A stretch of 64,000 nucleotides of DNA from Epichloe hybrida (taxonomy: Eukaryota; Ascomycota; Sordariomycetes; Hypocreales; Clavicipitaceae): assembly GCA_019022495.1 (NCBI GenBank), contig JAFEKR010000012.1, forward strand, positions 1,584,196 through 1,648,195. Direction: 5' to 3'. The position numbers and the translations under genes were made by a program. Under the pieces are notes generated by a model. The model was not told the origin of the DNA. It saw only the letters and a program-made list of their open reading frames with translations, and ran no database searches. Positions 52,767-62,385 of the stretch are shown piece by piece; positions within the stretch are counted from its first letter, which is position 1; each line of letters starts with the position of its first letter.

Positions 52767-53922
52767 ATTATATAATGTATAATAATATTAGTTATTATTA
52801 AAAGAAATAACTTACCTAAGGATATCCTTAGGCTCTAAGTAATAATCCTTAATAAGATTATTAAAGCATTAGTAAATATAAGCTCCAGTATGTGAATTTA
52901 ATAGATATTCAAATCCTATAAGTAAATAGTTAGTAAATAATAAGAATAATAAGAATAATTAAAAGACTTACCAATTAGCTTATACTCAAGCTTAAAATTC
53001 GGATTAAGCCAGCTTATAATAACCCCTAGATAAGACTTTGAATTAAACGAAGTCCATATATCTAGTTAAACTGAAATTAAACCTTGATGTTTAATTTAAT
53101 ATTGGATTTGTTAAAGGATTTTTTGCTTAGATGAATAATACATAGTATTTATCCTATATGTTATTGTTTGGTAGCTAAGCAAAGAAGCTAAATTATTATT
53201 CCTATATACATAAATTAGCTTAAATAACTAATTATTATAAGAGATTAATAAAAGGAAATAACTTACCTAGAATAATAATTAAGCAAATTTTTAAAAGATT
53301 TGCTATTAATTGTAGCAAAAGAAAGGTTATTTTCTAGTATAAATTTAATAACTAGAATAACTGCTTCTTCAGATGAAAATTCCTCTAAAATAGTGTGATT
53401 TCGAGGTCTTTTTGTTAAAAAAAAAGAGGTTAAAGAAGATTGATTTGTAGGGGTTAATACTACTGGAATCTCAGGTACTAAAAATAATATTAGTATATAA
53501 AAAATAGAATAAAATAGAATAAAAGACTTACTAGTAATCTTTTCAGGTTGTTTTTCTTTAGATTTAGAAGTAGCAATCTCCGGATGCTTAATTCGATAGT
53601 AATAAACACCATTAGAAGCTTAGAATCTTCTTGCTTTACTTCTAAAAGTAAAAGTGCAATTAGATTACATACAAAAGCATATAATTTCCCTTTCTTTATT
53701 ATATTTAATATCAGATAACTGATAATTAAATAAATTATAGGTAAAAATATATGCTTTTGAAGAAAACTCATAATCTTGTTAATTTTCAAGGGTTTTCTCA
53801 TATAACCCTTGAAGACTTGCTTGAGAAGGCTTTAAAGCTAGGCTAGCTTAGCTAGGCCTAGAAGGTAAGCTAGGCATACTAGCATTAGAATCATTATCTA
53901 AGGGGTAAAAAGAGGAATCCAT

Positions 53923-54720
53923 ATTGAAGTAAGTTTTTTTTCTGATTTTCTGATTTTCCTGATTTTTGCTGATTTTTTCGATTTTTTTTAGAGTTCGAAT
54001 TTAAAAGGTTGAATTTTTCCAATTTTTTCCGACCTTTTTCCGATTTTCCTTGATTTTTTTGGATTTTTCTGATTTTTCTAATTTTTTGTTTTTTTTGTTT
54101 TTTATATGTTTTTATAAAATGAAATAAAAAATAAAGTAAGCATAATAAGTAGTAAAGCTATATAAGGGTTTTTATAGTTTTTTTTTAAATTTACTAAAGT
54201 AAAAAGAAAAAGAAAAGAAAAAAAGAAAAGAGAAGGTAAAGGAAAACCCCTCTTTTAAAAATTTTTCGTAAGTAGGTTACAAATGACGTAACATACTAAC
54301 TATCTAATTAGACTAGGAAGGACCTATAACTAACCCTAATCATCCAATCAGACAAGCAAGGACCCACAAAAGACCCACTTTTAATGTAGCTTATATTAAT
54401 TCTAAATAATAACTGTATTATTTGAAATCTAGTAAATTTAGCTTTTTATACTCTTTTTCTACTTTTTTTTTAGGAAATTTTACTATAAAATTAATTATTT
54501 TATTTTATAAAACTTATTTCTTATATATTAAAGTACTAAATCGAGATAAATTAGGTATTATATAAGTATTATAAGCTAATTATACTTTAAATTCCTTAGA
54601 TTACTTAATAAATAAATAAACTATGATTTTTTTTTACTAAAATATTATTTTAAAAATTAATATATAGTTTTATATTACTTATATTATACTTAAAAGCTTT
54701 TATAATAAGTAAAGCCTTTA
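53923..54720. other. hAT-2 upstream region, T-rich
   Basis: Directly upstream of the transposase ATG lie about 180 bases of GATTTTTC/TGATTTTC-like runs. A TA-rich stretch without a recognisable gene follows. Part of it (about 54260-54400) has near-normal composition. Confidence 0.5.
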
Positions 54721-54733
54721 ATTTAAATAATAT

Positions 54734-55527
54734 TGATTGATTTTTAATTTTTTTTGGGGTCATTGGCTGTGGCCAATGCATCTAATTTTCAAGGAACCAA
54801 AAAAATTACTAGCAATACCTAGCTAGTGCCACATGTAACAACTAAATTTAATAATTACTATAGTATTAGGTAAAACATTAAGAAATAAGCTTTAAGCCAC
54901 AAATTTAGGGGCTAAAAAGTTAATACAAAGTTTACAATAAACTTTATAGCTGCGATTACGTAAGATATAGTTATAATTCATAACCGTAGTTAAACTTAAA
55001 TCTATTTAAGTTTTACTTATAGCATAAATTAATATAATTCCCCCTTCCTCTGTGACTATGTTTATTCTATCTCTCTATATCTTTTCTATCTTATAACTTA
55101 TCCTTTAAAGCTCTAAGGTAAACTTAAACCCTAAAAAAACAATATTACTTATCCTTAATTACAGCTAATCCAATTCCAAACTAACAGACACACTATATCC
55201 ATTACATCACCAAGTAGGTCATAGGCTACTAATCAACCAATTAACGACTAACTAATTAAATAATAGTATAGCCAAAGGTAATAAAAAAGACACTGTACTA
55301 TCTGAAATATTAAATAATATTGTAGAAGAGAAGAAAAGCAAAGGAAAGGAAAGGGAAGATAAATCTAACCTAAAGATAATTAATAGTATTTATAATATAA
55401 GGGAGAAGATGTTAAAAAATAAGGGCAAGCCTAATAATAAGCTTTACAAGGCAGATAAAAAGAAGTTAAAGGAATAGGGTGTTAGGGTGTAGTAAGCTAA
55501 GCAGTTTTACCTCGTACTCAGGAGGGG
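54734..55527 (-). mobile_element. SINE-like retroposon, full-length copy 2
   Basis: This is an inverted homologue of 4311-5043 with the same two ends (CCCCTCC start, GACCCC plus A-rich tail). The 13-bp repeats ATTTAAATAATAT at 54721-54733 and 55528-55540 are perfect. In the 5' half, one minus-orientation stretch rich in Lys/Glu codons was considered as coding but not accepted. Confidence 0.8.
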
Positions 55528-55540
55528 ATTTAAATAATAT

Positions 55541-55547
55541 AAATAAT

Positions 55548-55623
<76 letters not shown>

Positions 55624-55627
55624 TTTG

Positions 55628-55662
<35 letters not shown>

Positions 55663-55673
55663 TTTCTTTATTG

Positions 55674-55704
<31 letters not shown>

Positions 55705-56050
55705 TTTGATTTATTTATTTGTTATTTATTTATTTATTTGTTATTTATTTATTTATTATTTGTTGTTATTTATTTATTTATTTGTTTGTTGTTGTTTGTT
55801 TGTTTATTTGTTTGTTGTTGTTGTTTGTTGTTTGTTTATTTGTTTATTTGTTGTTGTTGTTTGTTGTTTGTTTGTTTGTTGTTGTTTATTTGTTTGTTTG
55901 TTGTTTGTTTGTTTGTTGTTGTTTGTTTGTTTGTTGTTGTTTGTTTGTTTGTTTGTTTGTTTGTTTGTTTGTTTGTTTGTTTGTTGTTTGTTTGTTTGTT
56001 GTTGTTGTTTGTTGTTGTTTGTTTGTTTGTTGTTGTTTGTTTATTTATGC
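55541..56050. repeat. ATTT / GTTT tetranucleotide array
   Basis: About 500 bases of (TTTA)n change gradually into (TTTG)n with TTG interruptions. The long open frames here, read as repeats of Leu-Phe-Ile-Tyr and Cys-Leu-Phe-Val, are artefacts of the repeat. Confidence 0.97.
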
Positions 56051-57749
56051 TATTTTTATTTAACTTTTGTTTAGGGTGCTCTTTTTTTAACTTTAGATTT
56101 TTATAAAAGATAGAAAAAATGTAAGATGTTAAAAGATATATTAAATCTAAAATAAATTATTGTCTAAATAAATATTATAATATTAATATTAAATTAAAGG
56201 TATATAAAAGTTTAATTATAGTTTCTTAATATAATTATTTAGATTTATAATATATTATTTTATATTATTTAAAAAGGTATATATAGGGTATTTTTTTAGT
56301 AATAAAAAGTCTTATTTAAAATAATAGAAATATAATTATAAGAAAATAGATATATAGTTAATATAATATCTTATAATATATAAAAAAATTTAAAGAGTCC
56401 AATTAACCTTATAAACTTACTATATATACCCTATACTAGAAGATATAACTAATAGTCCAAAAGATAGGAAATTAAGATATTTAATAGTAAATGTAATAAA
56501 ATACCTATTAAAAAAACACTTATATTAATCTAATAGAGAATAATCTAAAGTATATTATAAGATATTAATATACCCCACTTTTTTTTCCCTCCTAATATTA
56601 CATTTGTAATGTTTGTAATGTAATGTAATATAATGTAATACACATTACATTACATTACATTACATTACATTACACATTACATCCAAACCCTAAATATTAC
56701 ATTACATTACATTACATTACATGCTCTGATAATAATAAGTTTTACTACTATACTAGGTCCCTTATAAGGTATAGTTATACCTTTACTTAGGGAGTAAGTA
56801 GTAAAGTAAGAAAGCTATTTAAGATATCTTCCTTTAGTAATATTTTACTTTTTTTTTAGGATAGGATAGTCCCTTAACTAGGCTAGGTACAGTCTAAAGT
56901 ATAGAATATAGTTTTTCTTTACTTATTTATCTTTTATAAGGTAAGAGAACTCTTTATTCTTATAATAGCTAGCTTTATACTTACTATACCTTAGTATTAC
57001 CTTATAAAACTTAGCTATATAGCTTATTTAAAAGTAATTATAGTATTATTAAGGTTATAAGGTCTTATTATATAGTTTAGTTTAGAAAAGCTTTACTTTA
57101 AAAACTATACTATCTTAGTATATCTTATTAGTATTGTGTGCCGTAAGATGCGCGCCCAAAAACGCGATCACGATGACGAGTGCTAGGGTTCAGGGATGGG
57201 AGTATCACAACAAGGGATGACGATATTAGTCATCTAGGTAATAGGATCATTTAATCTATAAAGGGACCGCTTATATATAGACAGACTCTTTGATAGCAAT
57301 CCACGCACCCTATGAGATTCTTGAGATTACCCTGAGTTTGCTTCACCTGAGATTATACCTATATTTACTATAAGATAAATTAAGAAGATACCTTCCCTTA
57401 TTTATTTAAGACATCACTTCTAATCTAATAGACTATTTAATCTTAGATATCTCTGCACGACAAGATAGTCCTTACCGTTGTTATGATCAATACCGTCAAG
57501 TTAATCAACCCCTCTGTTGTGTGAAGGCTCTAGAGCTACTCGCGATCGTGGGCCAGCATCGTGTCTTTTGGGGTGTTATTTTCCGCTTGACAAAAATGGT
57601 GGAGGAACGGGGAATGGTCCTGTCAGACCTCTCGCCATTGGATTCGATAATAATCAACCCCTTCTGACATCGCTGCCTCTTCTATTATCCCCTCTGGTTA
57701 TCCCCTTGTACGATTATTATAATCGTTAGCTACTTCTTACATCTTTTCC

Positions 57750-58015
57750 TTTCGATCCAGGTCAGCTAGATCGGATCCCTTCATTCCGATCAATTGATCT
57801 AGGTCATCTGACTAGTCTGACATCGTCAAAATTATCAGATCAGTCAGATTGATTGATCGGGACCTCTACGACCTTTCCCCCCTTCGATCCGGGCAGCTAG
57901 ATCGAATCCCTTCGTTCCGATCAATTGATCTAGGTCATCTGACTAGTCTGATATCGTCAAAATCATCAGATTAGTCAGATTAGTCAGATTGATTGATCGG
58001 GACCGCTACAACCTT
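57750..58015. repeat. Direct duplication of a ~130-bp unit
   Basis: Two copies follow one another, each with TTCGATCC, CAGCTAGATCG, CCGATCAATTGATCTAGGTC, CTGACTAGTCTGA and ATTGATTGATCGGGACC. Confidence 0.9.
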
Positions 58016-58024
58016 TTTCCTTGT

Positions 58025-58160
58025 GGCCTAGACCTTCTTTTCTATCTTCGACCTTCTCTTCTATCTTCAACCTTTTCTTCCGATTTTCGACCTTCTTTTC
58101 TATCTTCGACCTTTTCTTCCGATTTTCGACCTTCTTTTCTGATTTTCGACCTTCCGACCT
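58025..58160. repeat. Short pyrimidine-rich tandem repeat
   Basis: About seven copies of an 18-19 bp unit, GACCTTCTTTTCTATCTTC with variants, follow each other. Confidence 0.9.
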
Positions 58161-58261
58161 GCCCTAGCTAGCTCGCTAGCTAGCCCGAATCGATTTAATA
58201 CCCTAGTTTTGCTTAGCTATCCGTTAGGGAGGCAAGCAGCTAGACCTTCGAATCCGATCTT

Positions 58262-59310
58262 TAATAAATCGGGTCTTTTCATCAATCAATTGATCTGTCG
58301 TCTGACGAGGCCTCTGACCATTGAAGACCTCTCTGACTGATGATTCCTCTGACGATTGACGAGGAATCTGATGTACAGAGGGTCCTCTGAAGAGGTCTCT
58401 GACCGATTGAAAAGGTCCCTTTTCATCAGATCAATCGATCTATCGTCTGACGAGGCCTCTGACCGTTGAAGACCTCTCTGACTGATGATTTCCCTGACTT
58501 TTGAAGGGGAATCTGATGTCAGAAGGTCTGCTGAAGGGGTCTCTGCCGATCAAAAAGGTCTCTTTTCATCAGATCAATCGATCAGACTGTCTGATGAGAC
58601 CTCCGACCGTTGAAGACCTCTCTGACTGACGATTTCCCTGACTTTTGAAGGGGAATCTGACTGTCAGAAGGTCTGCTGAAGAGGTCTCTAACTGATTAAA
58701 AGGGTCCCTTTTCACTAGATCAATTGATCTATCGTCTGACGAGGCCTCCGACCGTTGAAGACCTCTCTGACTGATGATTTCCCTAACTTTTGAAGGGGAA
58801 TCTAATGTCAGAAGGTCTGCTGAAGGGGTCTCTGCCGATCAAAAAGGTCCCTTTTCGTCACATCAATTGATCTATCGTCTGACGAGGCCTCCGACCGTTG
58901 AAGACCTCTCTGACTGATGATTCCTCTGACGATTGATGAGGAATCTGATGTCAGAAGGTCTGCTGAAGGGGTCTCTGCTGATCGAAAAGGTCTCTTTTCA
59001 TTAGATCAATCGATCTATCGTCTGACGAGGCCTCCGACCGTTGAAGACCTCTCTGACTGACGATTTCTCTGACGATTGAAGAGGAATCTGATGTCAGAAG
59101 GTCTGCTGAAGGGGTCTCTGCCGATCGAAAAGGTCCCTTTTCATCAGATCAATCGATCTATCGTCTGACGAGGCCTCCGACCGTTGAAGACCTCTCTGAC
59201 TGACGATTCCTCTGACGATTGACGAGGAATCTGATGTACAGAGGGTCCTCTGAAGAGGTCTCTGACCGATTGAAAGGGTCCCTTTTCATCAGATTATTTG
59301 ATTGGACTAT
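58262..59310. repeat. ~145-bp tandem array, seven units
   Basis: Units recur every 142-148 bp, marked by TCTGACGAGGCCTC at about 58301, 58446, 58588, 58733, 58878, 59020 and 59163. Each contains GTTGAAGACCTCTCTGACTG, an inverted repeat of the form GATTCCTC...GAGGAATC, and CCTTTTCATCAGATCAAT. Shorter subrepeats around CTCTGAC and TTGA occur within each unit. Confidence 0.95.
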
Positions 59311-60852
59311 CTGACGATGCCTTTAACTAACTCGACCGCTAATAATCCCTTCGATGGATGACCCCTTTGATTGATTAATGGATAGGAAAGGAGGGGCCTG
59401 AAAATCACGAATTTTTTTTTATGATTTTATTACTTATTTCCTTTTTTATTGGTTTTTTTTTTAGTTACTATTTTCCCTTTCCTAGGGACTAGGAAGGGAA
59501 AACAGTTGGGGAGGTGTTGTGTGGCTAGGAATATGACCCCTAGAGACCTCTCTCACAAGACCTCGGATCTATCGGATCCCTCGAGACCTCTCACAAGACC
59601 TCTAGCCCCTTCAACCTCGGATCTATCGGATTGTCGGATCAATTCAACCACATTGGATCCGGCCTAGCCCCTGACCCCCTAGCTAGATAAAATCCCTAGA
59701 TTCCCTCCCTTTTCATAAATCTCTTGGATTGTTAAATCAGAACTTGTTTAGTTCTTCCCAGGATTGTCATGGCTAAACTGGGCTGCTTTCTAACTCAGTC
59801 TGATGGATCGCAAATATGGATAGATCCCGAATATCGGTTCATTATCTGATTCATTCAATAAATATCATTGTTTCGATGTTCGTATTATGTTTGGATTGGT
59901 TGTTTTTGCCTGACAGTATCTTCCCACTATTAGGTTTAATTTCTTTACCTAGGTGTGCATATGTTGCTTATTGAAACCTACAATTTCTATTACTAAGTTC
60001 TTAAGAGAGGTATATTTAGTTAGAAATCCTTTAATAATAATACTAAGTATATAATAGTAAAAGGCTATCTTTAGCTTAAATACTTTAGTAATTTATTTTT
60101 AGTTTTCTTTATATTAAGTAATATTTTCTTTAAAGGTAATAATTATATTCTTACTAAGAAGTCTTCTAGCTACTATTACTATAGTTTAGCTTATAGCTTT
60201 ATTTACTACTATTACTATATTTTCTATACCCTTAGACTAAAGTAATTCCTAAATAGTATTCCCTTTAATGCTGGTCCTATTTATAAGTTTTAGAGGTATT
60301 GCACCCAGACAATATACCTAGGTTAAAGTATTACTTCCTTTAGTTCCTTCTTTAATAGCCTCTTTAAGGGCTTATTTAAGGGCTTCTTTAGTAATATAAA
60401 TATTACTATTATTATAGTTTATTACCTTTACTTTAGCTTAGGTATAGTTTACTACTTATTTAGTAATAGCTTTAGTAATATACTATACCTAAGTAACTTT
60501 ATTACTAGGGATAAGGCTTATAATTTTATTATAGTATTTTATATTATTTAAATATTTAAATTAGATTTAGTTTATTATAAGGTTATTCTTACTACTCTAA
60601 ATATTAAACTATTCTATTCCTATATTTAGGTAGTAGTAGCTTTATACTAGCCCCCTTTCTCCTAAGTTAATTACTATTAGTATATTTATACTCTTACTAC
60701 TAGCTTTATTATAATATAATATTATAAGGGGGGGTAAATAAAGGTAAGGAATTTAAATATTAATATGGTTTATATTTTAGAGGTAATTCTAGACCTTTAG
60801 AGCGGTGCGGAAGTTTATGCGAAGGTTTGCCTATAGTGTAGTGCTTATTATA

Positions 60853-61022
60853 ATTGTTAAAAATAAGACCTATTTTTAGCCCTTTTCTAGTTAAAGAACC
60901 TTCTTATTACTAGCTTGCTTTGCAAGTCTGACAGCTGCACTGCAGCTGTCAACGGTCACGAGGGCAGCTGTCAATGGCTGCGTCGCAGCTGTTAACAGCT
61001 GCGACTGACCGTGTGGATAACT
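60853..61022. repeat. Palindrome-rich 170-bp repeat, copy 2
   Basis: This is nearly identical to 25144-25313 in the same orientation. The central palindrome here extends to 24 bp (60982-61005, centred on GTTAAC). Confidence 0.7.
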
Positions 61023-61355
61023 AATTAGTCAATTACGTTATGGCTATAAGTGTAGCTACAACCACGCCACTAGCAATTAGGTAAGCTAGGGTAACGTAAG
61101 CTAGGGTGACGTAAGCAGGTTACCCTACACATAACTTACCCTATAGCTATCTTTAACAACGATTTTCTCTTTATCTAGAGGTCATACAAAAGTTTCACAT
61201 ATAGCAAATTAAAGCTTAAAGATAGGGCTTTCTCTTTATATAAGGTTATTTTTTAGACTAAAAGTTAGTGTATACGGGTTGCTAGCTAGTATGGTAGTGA
61301 GTTAATTTTTTGGTTTTTACATATAAATGAATTTTGTGGAAAATCAAAAGTAGCT
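61023..61355. other. Unassigned repeat-margin sequence
   Basis: The composition is mixed, with little RIP. GTAAGCTAGGGT occurs twice, close together (61081-61110). I see no gene. Confidence 0.4.
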
Positions 61356-61600
61356 TGTAAGACCCCGTTAGCAGCCCGGATCCACTAATATAGTTAGTAA
61401 GTCTATAAGAGGAAGAAGATCTTTTTAACTAGCTAGATAGCTAGTCCTCTTAACTAATAATAGCTGTATTACCCGTATAACATATCTAAAATTAATTCTA
61501 TTACTCTATAAGATATTATAAAAGTAATTTAAATTAAATTCTATTAGTTAATAACTGCCATAACCTTCCGTTACGTTACGTTAATTAATTTAACGTTACA
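61356..61600 (+). repeat. Candidate 5' LTR of an LTR element
   Basis: The sequence runs from TGTAAGACCCCG to AACGTTACA (TG...CA), 245 bp, upstream of a gag-like sequence in the same direction. There is no second copy in the window to confirm it. Confidence 0.35.
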
Positions 61601-61740
61601 GCCCTATTAGTCCCTAACCATAGAGCTTACGCCTATACAGCTGTTGCTAGCTAGCAACTAGCTCCCTACATTTTAATAGGTTATAAGCCTAGCTTTATTA
61701 CTATAGATTCCGTTTAGGTCACTTTGTGTGCGAATATAGA

Positions 61741-61980
61741 AGACTTCCCTTCTATAAAAAAGGAAGGATCCGCGAGATAGAAGCTTTTTCCCTTCTATAA
61801 AAAGGAATTAATTGCGAATAAAGAAGCTTTTCTATTCTATAAAAAGGAATTAATTGTGGCTATAGAAGACTTCCCTTCTATAAAAAAGGAAGGATATGCA
61901 AAAAAGGAAGCAATTCCCTTCTATAAAAAGGAATTTCAGTATGATATAGAAGCTTTTCCCTTCTATAAAAAGGAAAATAA
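61741..61980 (+). repeat. Six imperfect ~40-bp repeats with hairpin potential
   Basis: Each unit holds TTCCCTTCTATAAAAAGGAA or a variant with six A. The TTCC/TTCCCTT arm can pair with the AAGGAA arm. In part of the array the plus strand is open and repeats FPFYKKEL-like peptides. Confidence 0.8.
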
Positions 61981-61989
61981 ATACTAAAA

Positions 61990-62385
61990 GAAAGGGAAAG
62001 GGACCTGTTATCCCTAACCCTAGTGCGTAAGAAGTTTTAAATAACCAGCTAAAAGAGCAGGCTATTAAGCAACAAGCAACTATAGACTAGTTATTAGAGA
62101 AGCTAGAAAGCCTATCTATAACTGTAAATAGTCGTATAGAGGGTGTGGAATCTGATAAGCCCGCTAGTTAGCAGCAAGATCAGTAGCCTGTTCAAGAAAA
62201 TCAAGCTAAATCTAGCTCTATACAAGTAACCTTTAATAATTTAATTATTAAGGAATTTAATAAAAGGGTTTATAGTTTTCCAGAGACTGCTAGGCTTAAA
62301 GGAGCCGAAAATTTCGAACAATGGAAACAAGCCCTAACTATCTAATTTAGAGCTTTAGGCATGCCTAATTTTCTAGATAATCCGG
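61990..62385 (+). pseudogene. LTR-retrotransposon gag N-terminal fragment
   Basis: The plus strand, with a few TAG stops, reads a Gln-rich start, then LLEKLESLSITVNSRIEGV and finally RLKGAENFEQWKQALTI, followed by FRALGMPNFLDNP. This last part is the typical entry of a retrotransposon capsid domain. The fragment is cut at 62386 by the Gypsy C LTR. It is only lightly mutated. Confidence 0.65.

Larger units (their letters stand above)
32844..53922 (-). pseudogene. hAT transposase gene, ten exons, split by two LTR elements
   Basis: Exons, 5' to 3', are 53922-53532, 53477-53267, 53201-52972, 52915-52816, 45939-45663, 45610-45470, 45407-45345 joined to 34128-33888, 33834-33599, 33548-33272 and 33197-32844. 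Nearly all introns begin GTAAGT or GTATGT and many have TACTAAC. Exon 1 holds a degraded BED-type zinc finger. Later exons give LDIWTSFNSKSYLGVIISWL, YDIRCIAHVLNIVAKDII, ETRWNSTYKM and EWADLATLSSILEVFYEPTI. The C-terminal dimerisation region reads RRYLAIPATSGAIESTFNTG, then RRTSLKHYTIKQLILLKNW. Copia 2 sits in intron 4 and the Gypsy compound in exon 7. Exon 1 has several stops from Gln/Trp codons, but the last exons are open. The gene is dead through the insertion and the stops. Confidence 0.88.
1608..56728. mobile_element. Candidate composite hAT macrotransposon carrying the gene island
   Basis: The outer left end of hAT-1 and the outer right end of hAT-2 are flanked by ATAATAAC (1600-1607) and ATAATAAT (56729-56736). 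The inner flanks belong to different, truncated targets: Gypsy A protease on one side and a Gypsy LTR on the other. Use of the two outer ends by hAT transposase would give exactly this pattern. The match is 7 of 8 in an AT-rich setting, so this is tentative. Confidence 0.4.
25399..56728 (-). mobile_element. hAT-2: autonomous hAT element with three nested LTR retrotransposons
   Basis: The left end (CAGAGCAT, then ATTAC arrays to about 25580) matches the left end of hAT-1. The right end (GTAAT/ATTAC arrays from about 56590, then ATGCTCTG) matches its right end. Between them lies a minus-strand hAT transposase gene in pieces. Subtracting Copia 1, the compound Gypsy and Copia 2 leaves about 6.5 kb. 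A SINE-like copy and a long tetranucleotide array lie between the gene and the right end. Subterminal GTAATGTAATG repeats are the kind of motif hAT transposases bind. The 8-bp flanks (GTTATACG left, ATAATAAT right) do not match. Confidence 0.85.
57137..59981. other. RIP-free 2.8 kb segment with tandem repeats, no recognisable protein
   Basis: This segment has normal GC and many CpG sites, in sharp contrast to the LINE on both sides. It starts TGTGCCGTAAGATGCG and has a TATA-like CTTATATATAG at about 57268. It ends with a unique 250-bp stretch holding CAATAAATATC. The middle is made of three repeat types, listed separately. I find no long reading frame and no matching terminal repeats, so it may be a non-coding transcription unit, a non-autonomous retroelement, or captured DNA. 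Confidence 0.6.
56737..60828 (-). pseudogene. Tad1-like LINE ORF1, copy 2, split by a foreign segment
   Basis: 56760-57135 and 59982-60828 are collinear with positions 1-380 and 482-1370 of the first copy, ending at the same GCGAAGGTTT 5' boundary. This copy is more AT-rich than the first. A 2.8 kb RIP-free segment replaces about 100 bases of the ORF. A second short unmutated patch lies at about 60269-60312. Confidence 0.75.

Noticed and set aside
55180..55475. Lys/Glu-rich reading frame in the SINE-like element
   Set aside because: It is short, matches nothing I recognise, and the corresponding part of copy 1 is not clearly open.
55479..56106. Long open frames of repeated Leu-Phe-Ile-Tyr and Cys-Leu-Phe-Val residues
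   Set aside because: They are translations of the TTTA/TTTG microsatellite in all frames and have no gene-like start or context.
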